The translations under genes were made by a program, and so were the position numbers. DNA of 64,000 nt from Chrysoporthe austroafricana (lineage: Eukaryota; Ascomycota; Sordariomycetes; Diaporthales; Cryphonectriaceae), in contig JYIP02000010.1 in assembly GCA_001051155.2 (NCBI GenBank), forward strand, positions 868,001-932,000, in the 5' to 3' direction. Below, piece by piece: positions 34,326 through 47,502 of this stretch (position 1 is the first letter of the stretch; every line of letters starts with the position of its first letter). The notes under the pieces were generated by a model. It was not told where the DNA came from. It saw only the letters and a list, made by a program, of their open reading frames with translations, and did not search any database.

Positions 34326-36925
34326 AGTGACACTTCACAGAATAGTACCGGCTGGAAGTTTGAAGTGAAGGTGAAGAGGCCTGTACAAGAGCGTTGCTCT
34401 GTATTTACACGAAGGGTATATCAAATAAGGAATGTCGTGGTCCGGCCTGCGAGCGAACACAAGAGGACTCAAGGAGTGGATGAGGCGGGGGAGCCTGAGC
34501 TTGAAGAGCCGTGGGGAGCCCAGGACCCGTCGAGCAGCGGAGAGGAGAGGGCATCGTATGGTTTTATAGATGGGCGGTATTCTATCACCATGGGGGGAGG
34601 GGAGGTTGTTCTCTATGGCCCGAAGAAGTCCACCGTCCAGACCGAACTGGAAGCTGTGGGGGTGGATCCACGTGGATCCCCACGGTGGTCTAGGTGCGTG
34701 ATGCATGCCGAATCATACGCAGGTGTCATGTTTGAAACATAAGGATTAATAGATCATTGGACGGATCCCTCGAGGATGCAGCCTGACAGCTCTTCTCGGC
34801 CGTAAGTAGACAGATAGGAAGCTGGGGATCGAGGCGGCGAGAAGCGCGGCAGAGGCGACGACTTCGGACCGGGGAGACGCTCTGCTGCCTGCAGCCACAC
34901 ACACGCCCAGGCATTCACTTTATGAGTGGCGCGAGAGGATGTTGTGTGTTGTCGCTGTCGCTGGACGCCGGGATGAGCCTCCTCGAGTCCTCCCGCCACC
35001 GTTGGGGGGGGGGGGCGCAATCTCGTGTGGCCGCCCACGGGCGACCAGTAGCGACGTGAAGTCCCATACCGAGGCACCGACGGCGAGGCATGCCTGCGGT
35101 CTCCCCCCTCTCCCTCTCCCTCTCCCTCCCCCCTCGAGAGAAGCGCGCCGGCGGAGGATACGCCCGGAACAGGGCTGGCGCGTGGCAGGCTGGCCGCGCG
35201 CTCCGAGAATAGATGCGCCTGCGCCTGTGAAAGGCCCGATTGTAGCTGCGGGAAATTTGAGATGGGATCGCGCAGACGCCTGAGGCCGGGGACGGCGTCG
35301 AGAGACGGCGGCCTGGGGGCAAAAAGGGGAGCGAACGCTGGTCGAACCTGGGCTGTTGGGCCGCGTGGAAGACTGGATTCGGCATCGGTCCGGTAGTCGT
35401 TGGTGGTACCTGCAGGGCCTCCCCGCCAATGGGACGACGGGACGAACCTGTCGACGGCCAGGCTGGCGAGGATGAAACGAACAGGTCGACACTTAGGCTG
35501 CCGACGAAAGCAACTCATCCGGCCCAGGGGCCCCTAGGAAAAGCCGGGGTAGTCAGCCGACTGCGTCTGTTGTGCGTCCGTACCAGAGCACAGGCTCATG
35601 GCCTGCCTCGCCCTGCCCAATAGTGGGCAGCAAGCCAAGGATACCACATCAGCCGGAAAAATCATTTGCTGGTGGGCCCAGCCGGCGGCTGCGAGACCTG
35701 ACTGGCGGACCGCCGTTTGCGCCGTGTCCTCATGATGATACTGGGCAGATGGATGGAGAACCACACTTTGCCGGCCCTGCTCACGAGCGAGGACCACGTC
35801 CAGTGCTGCACGGTCCTATTCTGCCTTCTACATTCGACCTGGTGCGACGGGGAGGGGGGGGGGAGCACATAGTAAGCAGCACGCGACCAGGAGCACGTCG
35901 CTGGGCGCATCCCTCCATCCCTCGGCGCGAATACGGCCTCCACGGGCCTCGCATCCCCTTGCCGTCCCCCCGTGGCTTGCCACGCTTGCCTCCGGGCGTA
36001 GGCAGTAAGCAGGACGTGGCAGGGGGCCTTGGACGCCTGATCTTCAGACGTCCACGAGTGGGCCACCTGGGGCCCACACCCTATGGTATATGTGGTCTAG
36101 ACAGGCCCTGATCAGCCTACAGCTCGGCTCGTGCCGTGGATAATCACAGAGATCTCCAGCGAGGGACCGGCACGGCACACCACCGGCCATCATAGCTTGC
36201 CGGCGGCGGTTTATCACCAGAGTCGCCCAGGCATCAGCGTGCTCACCGGCCTGCTGATCGGCCGAGTCAGGACGCGAGGTCACACATGCCATGCGCTGCC
36301 GAGTATGCCGTGGTCGACGGTGTGGTACGATGCCGGTATGAGATCCTGAGCGCGCCTGTGGGAATGGGGGAAAAAAGAAATCCATCCATCGTATTGCACC
36401 AACTGACATTCAACCGGCTACGGTGTTGTGGTCCAGAGCATGGCCTAGGGCTGCGCAGTCGCAATCTTCGCAGGATTCCGTCCAGAGAGGGCGAAACTAA
36501 TTACTACCTAGGCAGTTGGTGTTCCTGAAGCGTTCCTTGCGATCCAGCGGGATTCGACGGCGAACTCTGGCCAGAGACTCGATTGCACCCGGAACCCGGC
36601 ACATGCAAGGTAGCTTTTATCACCTGAAGCCTCTGTGCCTTCGCTCTGGAGCCAACCTTCCCTCTCGATGCCTCACGAATCGAGGGAGTTACTGCTTCTT
36701 TTGGGCCTTTGCTGCCTCGCTCCGGTTGTCACGGACACTGCCATTTTGAGCAACATGATTCACCGCGCGCCGAAGTTAGCCCGGCTGCCTTAAACCACTA
36801 ATGCGCAACTAGTACTGTCTCCCCTGCTGGGCATGCCCATACCCAACACCGTTCTGCTGATGATCGTCTGCCCGATGGTCGTATCTGCCGGAGTGGTTTC
36901 CGCGGCCGTGCTTATCCACCCGCCT
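34326..36925. other. 2.6 kb gene-free, GC-rich stretch
   Basis: Open frames on both strands overlap without recognisable domains. Features visible are a G run near 35005-35016, CTCCCT repeats near 35105-35130 and a G run near 35852-35861. Nothing supports a gene. Confidence 0.45.
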
Positions 36926-38446
36926 CTAGTCGCGTCTGCCCATCTCCTGAGCGTACCCAAGGTCGCGGCTCTCGGAGCTCGTCACGGTGTCAAACCCCCT
37001 CGAATTGCCATTCATCCTGCTGCCGCTGCTGCTGCTCCCACGGCGCCCCATCTTGAACGCGAACGCGATCGCGCCGAGGAGCTCACTTGGGTTGAGCATC
37101 CCCGTGAAGGCACGAATGCCAAGGAAGCCGCCTTGGTAGTGCAGATACTGGGCGTCGCCTCGTCCAGCCTCCACGTTCCCGTGGATGATGTACGGACCGA
37201 CGTCATAGGCGTAGTGGAAAAAGATCGAGAACGGGACCATGATCACACAGTTGACGATGGCCGGGATCCCGACAACGGCGTCAGCTTCGCTCATGGTACT
37301 GCTCGGCGTTAGGGGTGATGGATTGATGTCGTTGAGGACCCAGAAGATGATCTGCGGCCTTGTTAGCACACCCATACTCCGATGGCACCACGACATTATC
37401 CATGCTTTCATCGTCTCAAGGCAGACTCACGTTCATCAGGAAATTCAGTCCGACCATTAACTTGAATGCGAACAGCTTCGACAGCGGCTTGTGGCCCGCC
37501 AGCTCGGCCTTGAGAAGCCTGTAAAACCTCAGACAGGATATGACCGCCGTCATCATAGATAGTATGTGCACCAGGTTGATCTATCATGATTATCCTCACT
37601 GTCAGCCTCAACTCGAACCGAGAGGGCCCCCAGCCAGTGCTGGAGGAACATCGATGGCGCTTAGGACGAGGGGCTCACCCATAAGTGCGCGAAGTAGGGC
37701 TTGTTGCTGTCCGCGCAGTAGATGTTGATCTTTGGCGAGTTGGTGACATCTGTCGCGATCGTGACCAGGAGTTGGACCACCGGGTACTGGAACACACAGA
37801 GCCATCTTCTTCTGTACCACTTCAAACCATTCTTTGGGGCCCGGCCCCTCTTGGACGGCACCTGCAGGCCGCTGAAGAAGAAGTCGCGCTGGTTTTCATG
37901 AGGACTGATGAACTCGAGCAGCAGCAGGAAGAAGTTGGCCAGCGCCAGCGCCTGCATCATGTCCGCCCATACTATGATATAGAAGTACGCGGCCGGAACA
38001 ATCTGGCCGATTAGGCTGATGAGCGCGTTGACGGGTATAAGGACGCAGATGCGCAGTATCTTGAGCTGCTCATTGGGCTTCGACAGGTGTGTCGCATGGC
38101 GGAACATCAAGATGAGGATCGACAGAATCGAGAAGCCGGCTGTGGCGCCTGCGATGATGGTCCCCAGCTGGTGCCACGTGTAGCCTCCGGCGACGGGGTC
38201 GGTCGGCGCTGTTAGAAGTCTTGCATCAGCACTATGAAGGATGCTGGTGCTTCGGCTTGAGGAACGGTAGAGACGCCAGACCCGACGCCGTATCGCGGGG
38301 GGAGGGGGACAAGGCCTACTTTCTGTGAGGGGATTCGAGAGCGAGCAGGTATGGTCCGCTGATGAGCTTGACGAACTGCTGCTCTTGTGACTAAACAGCC
38401 CCCGAAGGTATAGGGACTGCAGCGCGGAAGCCACTGCTGAAGCCAT
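36926..38446 (-). CDS. DUF300 / TMEM184-Ost-alpha-like membrane protein (410 aa)
   Basis: Four exons (38446-38320, 38208-37679, 37580-37431, 37351-36926) join in frame through introns with GTAGGC/CTAACAG, GTGAGC/GATAG and GTGAGT/GCAG ends. The protein has about seven hydrophobic segments, for example WHQLGTIIAGATAGFSILSI, a second beginning ILRICVLIPVNALISLIG, and MVPFSIFFHYAYDVGPYII near the end. The order and the spacing of PAAYFYIIVWAD and PVVQLLVTIATDV match the organic solute transporter alpha / TMEM184 family (Pfam Solute_trans_a). The family is linked to transport or membrane trafficking, and substrates of the fungal members are unknown. The N-terminal 45 residues are serine-rich and cytosolic-looking. 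An ATG 13 codons upstream (38485) is an alternative start. The C-terminal tail is Ser/Gly-rich and probably disordered. Confidence 0.86.
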
Positions 38447-41400
38447 TCCCGTGACTTTCTCTTTGCGCTCGAGATGATCCTCCAACTATTCAATCTAGAG
38501 ACACGAGGTCCCCGAAGGGAATGACACCAACCAAGGTCAAGAAGCTTTTACGCCCGGAATCCCGCCTTGCGACAACTCTCGATGTTCTTGTCACTTGCGA
38601 CCTGCTGATTAACCGGTTGAAGGGGTGCGTAGCCGTGTAGCCAAGAGCTCGCAGATAAGAGGAATTGACAGTGCAACGTCCTGAAGACTCTAGACGAGAC
38701 GAAAATCGGTGTGAAACCAAGGATACAGACAACCAGATGATAAGTCCAAACAATAACAGGCACTTTTTACCTCAGATGTGAGAGGAAAGCAGGGAGGATC
38801 AACGAGACACAAGATAGACGGGGACGAATCTGGATGTATATATGCCGACCTGCCGATGTCCGGCATGGGACCGGTCGCTTTGACCTTGCGGTCGATGGGC
38901 AGTGCAGCGAGAAGGCTGGTTTGTAGCATCTCGTATCCACTTGCGCCACGATGGCTGCGCAAGGGGTATTATGCTCGGTAAAGTTAAGCTTCAACCCATA
39001 TCGTGAATTTGTCGCGTTTGCACCGCAGATAGACAACTGGTTGCTACTCTTCCGAAGAAGGCTCACATCTGGTGCTCCTAGCGTCGTCCCCATAATTACC
39101 ACTCAGTACGTCAGACCTCTCCCTTCAGGACGTAGCATTGCAGAACACTCGAGCTCCGTCGCAGCCCATCGTCATCGTTTCCTCTCCATTGGCCAAGATT
39201 TTTTCACAATTGATTCGAGCCTGGCCAGATCTGGCGACAGAAGACGGACCTGAAGTAGACGAAATCACTCCTGCAGCGAGGGTGTTGCATCGCGAGAGGA
39301 CCCTTGAACAGCCGGCTGAGCTATCATTGGATGGGCTCATATCACCTGCCCCATACGTCGGACGTTGAGGCGCAGAAATGCCGACTTTCGGCTTGTCGGT
39401 GACGTCTCATGCAGATACTAGGTCTCCGTAGGTTAACAGGCGTAAGCGGTCTCTTGACGCAAACGAAAGCATCCTTTCACCAAGGGCCTCCTCAGGCTGC
39501 GCCGCGACGAGCAGCACCCAAGGCGTAGACATATCCCTTCGTCGATACAACCCTGTCGCAAACCCCCACTGGCTCCAGAATGTTAAGCATGGTGGCATGG
39601 AGCTGTGAGTGCTCGCGTAGATGGCTGGCGTTTTGTGAATCTTGCATACCGAAATCCCACGTGGGGATGCCACCTTCGTTCCACATCCTCTGCTACCTCG
39701 ATTCTAGACAGCCGCATCACAGAACCCGCAATTGAACAGCTGGACGGCCGACTGGACGGCTCTGTAGAGCTCTCCCGCCCTTTTCCATCAGCCTGACACA
39801 GCCCATCCTTCTCGAAGTTCCTGGATATTGTCATCATGCCTCGTCGTCCATCGTCAGCAGCAGCCGTTTTCTCTCAAGGGCCCGTGCAGATCATCGGAGT
39901 CGGCGCTTACAACGGGGGTTCAAAGCTCCGTGGCCCAGGCACTGCCTCACCGCATGCGACTCAGAACATCTCGTGCTCGCACTACCCTGTCACTTTCACC
40001 AACCTTGCTGCGCGCGCGCGTGTTTCTTAATTACATCATTTACCCTCTGCTGAACCAAACCCCTGGACCGGACTCAGCCCTATATTTACTTAAAGGGGGA
40101 GGGGGGCGATACTATCTGCTATAGCATAACAGGTTCCCTAACGATTTCTCGTGTTTCTCGTTATCTCCCCGATATCCGGCCAGCCAGCCTAATTCCGCCT
40201 CCCATCCCCCAACCAAATCGCCGTTTCGTTTAGAAGCCAATCTAGATTCAACAGGAGCCCTGGACATCTTGATATCTGATTCGTATAAAGTTCCCAGGCG
40301 GTGCGTCAGCTTGGCATGAAAATTTCTTGGGATTCATTGTCCCCTCCCTTGGTCAACCTCTATCTTCAATCTCCGCGCCGATCGGCCGATTCGAAGGGGC
40401 GGGTTGGCCTACAATCCAGCGACTACGACACCGTTTTCGCGTGCTCATTGTCCTTGCCGCAGATGAATCTGTGGTATTTGCTAGGATAGGGTGACCTGGA
40501 GAGGAAGCAGGCCAGTTCGGTCCGCTGAAATATGAGTTCGCGGAGCTCCAGGCTTCAAGACACGGTTCCCTCGAGCAAACACCGACGGAGCAGGTAGTGG
40601 CTCCGACCTGGGCTGACTAGGCGTATTCGGGGCGGCAGTTAGATCATATGACTTGCAAGTTCTCAGGTTTACATTGACGGTCTTGCCGCATCCTAGCCAT
40701 ACACCAGACCGAAGCAAGCGACTTTACTAGTATCGCCGTGCAGTTACCTGAGCATTGGAGACGTCTAGGAATGTGGGCTGCATGTCTCCGGCAGAAGTGA
40801 AGACCGCGAGTAATTTACAGAGCCACCTATGAAATGGACTGGTCTGTCTGCGCCAAATCTGCATATTTGGGTTCTAAACTCCCTGCATAATGCATCTCGA
40901 ACGTTGAGGCCGGAGCTCATCTCCTTGATCATCATGATGCTGGCCGGCGAAGTCACACTGAATGACTTCGATGAGGACCGCTATTTCGATGACTGTCTTC
41001 AGCGGACTCGCCGGATGTCGCCCTGGGCCGCAGGTGCAGAATTCCTGGCACGTGGCTTTCGAACGGCTTTGGCAGAGTGCTATCTAGCATTGGTCTGTCA
41101 CAGGGCAGAAATGGACCTTGCATGACGCAGAGGCCAGTCTCGACTACAGACCGGGTAGGATAAGCTGGAGCATGACAACTACGTGGACCACCTCACCTCT
41201 GGTTCAGATCTGGCTTTCTCGTGAACCATGATTCCGTGTCTGCCGATGCCACAACTTCTACCAAGCCAGAAGCTCATCTGCCCTAGGACAGCACGGAGCC
41301 CCGGAGTTCATGCAAGCTGAGTATGGTTCAGTCCTTGTCTAACACCCCGTCTTGTTGGAATTAATAGCTAAGGATGGCAACACTTGCTTAGTCATATGAA

Positions 41401-41616
41401 TGCCCACTACAAGTAAGAATTGGACATATCAATTTAACTACACTTAAGCGGCGTATGCTGGTTTCTGGTTGTTGGTATGATGCTCCACCGCAGGATGTTC
41501 AAATGGAAATAGATTGTTCGAGTGAATTTTAAAAAATCAAATTGCTGTCTGAGAGGTGATCTTGAATCTGCCCCATTGTAGCGTCCCCCATCCACAGCAC
41601 CTACCAATATCTTCCG
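38447..41616. other. 3.2 kb without a convincing gene
   Basis: No recognisable domain occurs on either strand. The best remaining candidate is a 98-codon plus-strand frame at 40829-41125, which is leucine-rich with an acidic middle (LNDFDEDRYFDDC) but lacks a family match and is weak. An alternating CG run lies at 40009-40020. The 3' flank of the transporter near 41400-41600 is AT-rich, as expected for a terminator. Confidence 0.4.
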
Positions 41617-43453
41617 CTAGACAGCCTCTCTATGCTGAGCCTCGGTCCCGAGGTTATCTTTCTTCAGCGCGCCCGGGCCTGCATTGTGTTCCCCACTGGA
41701 TACACTAGAAGCTGTCGTGGGTACGTCCGTTCCAGCCTCAGCCCGAATCCTCGCCATCTCCTCGGCAGGCGGCGGCGTCCACTTGGCTGACTTGCGGGGA
41801 TTGACGTGCTCTAGGTACATTGTATCAATCTCCTCCAGCGTCCTGCCCTGTCCCTCAATCACGAACAGATAGACCAGCACCCCACCTACGAGGTTGCAGC
41901 CGGCGAAGACATATCCGAGGGCGAAGTCGATATCCGCCGTGATGAATGGTGTAAAGAAGGCGATGAGGAAATTCCACGTCCAGTTGCTGGCGGTGGCGAG
42001 GGCCATCCCCTTGGCGCGGTACTTGGATGGGTAGATCTCTGCGATGAGCGTCCAGACCATCGGACCCCAGGTTGTAGCGTAGCCGAGAATGAACAGTGCA
42101 GCCATGACGATGAGGGCGATGCCGGCTTGGGGTGTGTTGGAGGGCGTTTTCACGTCGAGGGCGAAGTGGCCCACGGAGGCGAAGATCATGAAACAGACGA
42201 ACATCCAGATGCTGCCCGCAATCAGGGACTTGCGGCGACCATAGTGCTCCACAAGGTAGAGACCAATAAAGGTGACGCCGAAGTTGATGCCGTTGAGGAT
42301 CATCTGCGTAATGAACGAACTGATTGAGACCGAACTGAAGATGGTCTGCAAGAAATTGTCAGTAATTGCACAGAATGTGGTCAAAGGGTCCGCAGGGTCC
42401 GTACCGTTCCGTAGTAAAAGAAGTAGTTCGCCCCAGTCAGCTGCTGAAACATCTGCAGCATTACTCCCAACAAGATTCGGTAGGTCATACGCGGAGCCTT
42501 GAACATGCCCACCATCTCCCCGACCGGACCTTTCTGCTGCGACTGCATCTCAATACGCCACTTGCTCTCCAGCTCCTCCATCTGGGTGAATATGGCGAAG
42601 TGATTCTCCGGTGCCCCGTAGACACGCATCAAGGTATGCTTGGCATCTTCAACATGGCCCTTTCGGTACACATATCGCGGCGTTTCTTTGAAGAACCAGA
42701 CGCCGACGCCGAGAATCAGGGTCCAGATCCAGCCAATTCCGATGACGATCCGCCAAGAACCGGAGTTGTTCATCTGGTGCGTGTACGTGCCGTAGTTGAA
42801 GCATGCGGCGAGGAAGATCCCCAGAGTGATGAAGAGCTGGTAAGTACACACCAACGCCCCGCGGATCCACGGAGGAGCACTCTCGGCTTGGAACATGGGG
42901 ACGAGCAGGCTCAGAGAGCCCACGCCGAAGCCCGCCACGAGACGGCCGACCATAAACTGCTGCCATGAAGTAGAGGCGGCAACTTGGATGATGAAACCCA
43001 CTGCGACGATGGCACTCCAGATCGAGATCGATGGGCGGCGGCCGATCTTGTCGGCGAGTGGTGCTGCCACAAGAGCGCCCACGAGGGTGCCTATCGACAG
43101 AAGACCGACGATGAGGCCGGATCTGACATTGCTGAAAGAGTACGTGCCATCTGACTGTAGCTCTGCGAATCTCTGCTTGAAGTCGGGCATTTCTTGAAAT
43201 CCGGATATCTGCCCGGTATCATATCTGTACCTGTGGTCAACCACTGAACACGCTCATCACCGCCACTACTTCGAGACACATACCCAAAGATGAATCCGCC
43301 CATCGATACGAGAACACCCATGCAAAAAGACCGCCCGGTCACCCTTTGGAGAGGTGAGTAGTCTAGGTGAGCGAGCTCTTTACGAGCGTGGGTGCTCTTC
43401 TCGGAATTAGGGTTCGCATGGTCGAAATACACTTTGCTGTTGAGGCTCAACAT
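41617..43453 (-). CDS. MFS sugar (hexose) transporter (572 aa)
   Basis: Exons 43453-43284, 43224-42405 and 42345-41617 join in frame. The introns have GTATGT/TACAG and GTACGG/TTGCAG ends, with a TACTGAC branch in the second. The 12-helix sugar-porter signature is present. FIFGYDTGQISGF is in TM1, ADKIGRRP is in loop 2-3, and RLVAGFGVGS precedes PMFQAESAPPWIRG. KETPRYVYRKG replaces PESPRYL, EHYGRRK is in loop 8-9, and WTLIAEIYPSKYRAKG follows. The usual PETKG after TM12 reads IEGQGRTLEEID, a modest deviation. The family carries hexoses by facilitated diffusion or proton symport at the plasma membrane, and the substrate cannot be told from sequence. A C-terminal cytosolic tail of about 60 residues is typical. 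Confidence 0.94.
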
Positions 43454-43542
43454 CTTGACAATATTCGAATTGGAAGACGATGGGCATTCTAATCCACGGC
43501 GACAGAGGATCGTGGGAGATGGCGAGTCTTTGCCCAAATTAA

Positions 43543-43548
43543 TATATA
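43543..43548 (-). promoter_or_regulatory. TATA-like box of the sugar transporter gene
   Basis: TATATA lies 90 bp upstream of the transporter start on the minus strand, a normal spacing for a fungal promoter. Confidence 0.45.
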
Positions 43549-46177
43549 CCAGCTGTATAGCTAGGTGGGGCAATGTTGATACGGGGTGTGGGCCAGATCG
43601 TCAGCAAGAACCTCTCTCCTCCACGGGGCAGTGCGCGGGGATATTATGGAGTATGTGTGAACATCAAACAGCGACCAGAATTGGTGAACGGAGCACGCGG
43701 ATCAACAGATATTCGGCCCTTCGTCGAGCGATGACATCAGCCTTGCCGAAAAGACGCCGTCTCCATCGGTCCAGGATCGCCCATACCGGATGGCAGCTGA
43801 CCCTGTAACGGAGGTTGACGCTACGAATCGCTCGTGCCCATAATGGTAGAGACGGCAGAGATAGCTAGTAAGGATTTGTGCGGCTCTTTGTGCTGGTGCC
43901 CGTTAGCAGCACCTAGAGTATCGCCTGGGGTGCATGTTCAAGGGGACGGACTGCGCTGCCTCGGTTTTTGTCGACGTCATACGCAGATTATGCAAAGGCC
44001 CCAGGGTCTACCTCAACGTCATCCCAGGGACCCACACTTCTCAGGCCGGGCTCTGACAAGGTCGATTGCTCGCCAGCTTGATAACCGCTCACGTGCCATT
44101 ATGAAATTACTGTAGATTTTTGGAGCAGCTGTGCTATCAATCGGCCACAAGGGGATCAGATCGTACGAGTGCGAACGTTGTTCCCGAGATTGCGAATTAG
44201 AGCCAGGTGTGTGCTGTGTGTAGCAGCTTAAATGTGGAAGAAAACACTGGGCAGTTTAGTCTTTATCTGCAATCGAGGCGGACACCCTGGGAGGGAGGAG
44301 GCTTCTTGAGCCTACCAAACAAATTGACGTAGTAGAAGAGGGTAGATGCCAAGACTTACTTATTTCTTGTCGTGTTGATAAAATTCCCACCCAGAGAGGC
44401 GTATTGATCCCCAGGATGCGCCGATTACGGGATTGCCGGAGGGACCGAGTCGTGACTCGGGTGTTCTTGATCCCAGCATTGGGCAGAAATTGCATGACGC
44501 CAGTTACATTGTACCATCATGGCGGCCATCATTGAGGTCGACTGCGGCTTTACCATTGTGCCCGTCGAGAATACCCTGTTGTGTAACTTTGCAGCCCTCT
44601 GTGCTGCGTCTGATGACGATACCGGTCGACGCTTGACACCTCCCCCGTTCCCCTCTCTGTACGTCTGATTTTTTTTTTTCCACCTCTCCCAGGCGTGATT
44701 CGCTCTATTGGCTGTGCAACTTATAGCGAGTGTCGTTGAACTACATCGCAGCAAATCATCGACATTGTAAGAGTCTCAACATGGCACCAAGCGTGGTCGA
44801 GACTCGATGGGATCGAAATTGTTGATGAGTAATGGATAGAGATGGCTGCATAATATATGGACGTTACACATGTTGTCAAACAAATGTCCAATATAAATTG
44901 TTGCTGCATGTTTCCCCATCTCGACCACACCCACTTCAAACCACAGGGCATCCTTCATCCGTCCAAGACATACATGCTTTTCGGCCCTTTGCTGACAGAC
45001 AGTCGTACAACGGACTCGCAAGGGATGACTTATGTGATAGAGAAAGTTACACACATTCCCGCCCTGCAATGCGAACGAAAACCCCCTTGTTGGCACATTA
45101 GATGTAAGATAGTGGTCGTCCGGTCTTTCTTCTTTCGCTCTGCGTTGCTACTCGTTCCTCTTTGTGCTGACAACACTGATAATCATTATTGAGTGGAAAA
45201 GGCAGCCACCGGTCCGGAATATCGCTTCTTCATGATCTAATACGAATCATCCGGTTCATCTGCACAAGCCTTTCTCTGGGGTGTTTCCCGCGCAGGTCAA
45301 GAAGTGCATGGTGGCCCCGATAATCAGCCCTTTTTCAGTAAAGAGTAGCAGAAATGAGGAGTACAAGGTCTAGGCGACCATCGGGAAGACACTGGCAGAT
45401 CGGACATATTATGGCTACGGAGGCTCTATGATTATAGCCGCACGCCCGCTCATAAGTATCTAGGCGGCTAGAACAGCGACTTTAGGAAGACGACGACTTT
45501 TGAGCACATGCTTTATACCTATAATCTTGGGTCCAGCATTGCCGTTGGGGAGGTCATCAATATTCAAGACAATACAGTCTACACAGACCATGTTGCTAGT
45601 AATCTCGGAAGGATATTTGGGCACTATACTGCGTGACCAGAGACAGCTGATCCGTGGTTTTTGAGATGTTCAATATCGCCTCCGCGCGGACCGATGTGTT
45701 TGGATAATTGTCCTGGTGCTTGCGTTTTGCAGCTTGTATGATGGTACTAGACGCGCGAAGTCGGACGAGGGCAGTCGGCTTTTTGCTGCTTGGTTTTCGC
45801 AAGGGGACGTTACCATATCGGCCTAGTCGCAGTGATCACCTCTTTGAGAGCCGTGATAGACACAGAGGACAACTGCTTTCTCGAGGCGCAGGGAGTTACT
45901 TCCTGAGCCTTTTTATGTCTCACTCCCAGGCCGCCCTGGGATGTCGAAGGCTCAAAAAAATTATGTTGTAGCACATTTTTGACTACTTTATTTGTAAGCA
46001 TACCCTCTTGTACCGGTACGAGTTGACATCATACGAGGTTTACATTAGACAGAACAATCCTCTTGCCACAGACCATAGATACTTTACGCGGCTCCCGTGT
46101 GTTCCCATTGTTCTGTCGCAATTCTGTCACCTAGAATCAGATAATGGAAAGGATAAGATTGGAGATCGTACATTAGC

Positions 46178-46210
46178 TCGCAACGTCGCAACGTCGTAAC
46201 GTCGCAACGC
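46178..46210. repeat. Short ACGTCGCA tandem repeat
   Basis: Four near-identical 8-9 bp units (AACGTCGC or AACGTCGT) follow one another. Confidence 0.6.
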
Positions 46211-46376
46211 GGCTTACCTGTAAGCAGGCTTTCCCGGCCAGAGCTCCATCCCAAAGGGGAGACAATAAGCACACTAGAACCCATGCCAAGTGATCCTTCA
46301 AGTGCAATATGAATCACAAGATACGGTGAACAATCAAAACAAAGTAAAATCCGGCAACGTCACCCCTGGATTCCAG

Positions 46377-46383
46377 TATATAT
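46377..46383 (+). promoter_or_regulatory. TATA-like box of the CBM9-like gene
   Basis: TATATAT lies about 115 bp upstream of the start at 46498. Confidence 0.4.
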
Positions 46384-46497
46384 TGCTGCCGAGATTCCAC
46401 CTTCCAGTTCGTGCCACCCGACCGCCGGTGTAACTTTTATTGAAATTCAGAAAGGGCAATCTCGTTGATTCCGACTACTTATCTACCTCTTTTGAAG

Positions 46498-47433
46498 ATG
46501 CGTTTCCTCTGCTTCCTGAATCTGGTTGCGGCGGCTGCGGCTATCTCGGCCCGATCTCAAAAAGTCGCGCGCGGTCTCGACGTCCCTTCTCTCGATGTGC
46601 CCGAGTGTCCTGCCGTTGGCAGCGTCACTTATGACAACTCTGTCCCTTCGAATGATACCGCCGCCTTCCCACGGACGAAAGTGGCCCTCTGCTACGACGA
46701 CAGCTTCATCCGCATCACTTTCACAGCTTTGCAGGAGGAGTACTTTTACTGCAAGTCCAGCTTCTACCAGGGTACCCCGCCCGTCAGCAGTCGACTAACT
46801 AGGGCCGTCTCAGACAACGCCAGCGTCCCGACCAATGGTGACATCTACGACTACGAGGTGATGGAAACATTTATCGTAAGTCTCTGCTGCTCTTTCGAGG
46901 CCTCAAGACAGGGGAGGTCACGGTCCCGCCCAAGCAGCTTAGCTGTCCTCGAGCGCCAGGGCTCTCTCGTATAGACGACTCGCTTGTCTTTTTCATGCAA
47001 GCCTGCAAAGACAAGCCATTGACGCCAGTTACGATCACAGTACAGGGGCCTCAATGACCCCCAGACCTATCTCGAGTTCGAGGTGGCCCCCAACAATGTC
47101 ACGTTCTCCGCATGGATCTATAACCCCTCCAAGGTCCGCGCCACCGATGCAGCCTTCACCAGAGCCTACATCACCGACCTGGTGGCAGACGAGCTCTCCG
47201 CCAACACGACCATAGTCGAATCCGAGGAGCTGTGGTACTCTCACGTGCAAATTCCTCTGGGGTTTTTCAACGTCGACGAGGGCGAGGCGAAGGGTACGCG
47301 TTGGCGGATGAACTTTTTTCGCACCGTCACCTCAGCGGAGACTTGGCCAATACAGACTTATGGTGCTTGGAGCCCGCCCAACGAGACCAACTTCCACATG
47401 ACTCCGTTCTTTGGTCATGTCAATTTTGTGTAA
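46498..47433 (+). CDS. Secreted CBM9-like-domain protein (242 or 256 aa)
   Basis: The start MRFLCFLNLVAAAAAISA is a signal peptide. The mature part is a single CBM9-like beta-sandwich with the fungal landmarks FPRTKVALCYDDSFIRITF, YDYEVMETFI, RGLNDPQTYLEFEV, NVTFSAWIYNPSKVR and, near the end, RWRMNFFRTVTSAETWP followed by FHMTPFFGHVNFV. The domain is related to carbohydrate-binding family 9. Stand-alone fungal members have no proven activity, and extracellular carbohydrate binding is inferred. A clear intron at 46876-47040 (GTAAGT ... CACAG) joins ETFI to YRGL. A second candidate intron at 46772-46813 (GTACCC, GACTAAC branch, TCTCAG) is only 42 nt and divisible by three, so both spliced and unspliced forms stay open. 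Removing it fits the family pattern better, because it puts the following Asn-rich segment directly after FYQ. Confidence 0.86.
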
Positions 47434-47471
47434 TACCGGGAGAACAATTCAAAAAAAAAAAAAAGAAAAAA

Positions 47472-47502
<31 letters not shown>

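Larger units (their letters stand above)
43454..46497. other. 3 kb without a convincing gene; possible relic near 45.3-45.7 kb
   Basis: This is the transporter promoter side and the CBM9-like promoter side. Near 45350-45660 the plus strand reads as two frame-shifted stretches (YGYGGSMIIA, then TYNLGSSIAVGEVINIQD) that look like decayed coding sequence of unknown type. Nothing else is recognised. The GTCGCAACGTCG-type short repeat lies at 46178-46210. Confidence 0.4.

Noticed and set aside
33588..34742. 384-codon open frame opposite the GH16 gene
   Set aside because: It lies antisense to a clear GH16 gene with catalytic residues on the other strand, and its composition is biased in the expected way.
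34754..36111. Several 130-250 codon overlapping frames
   Set aside because: They overlap on both strands, show no domains or splice context, and reflect GC-rich noncoding DNA.
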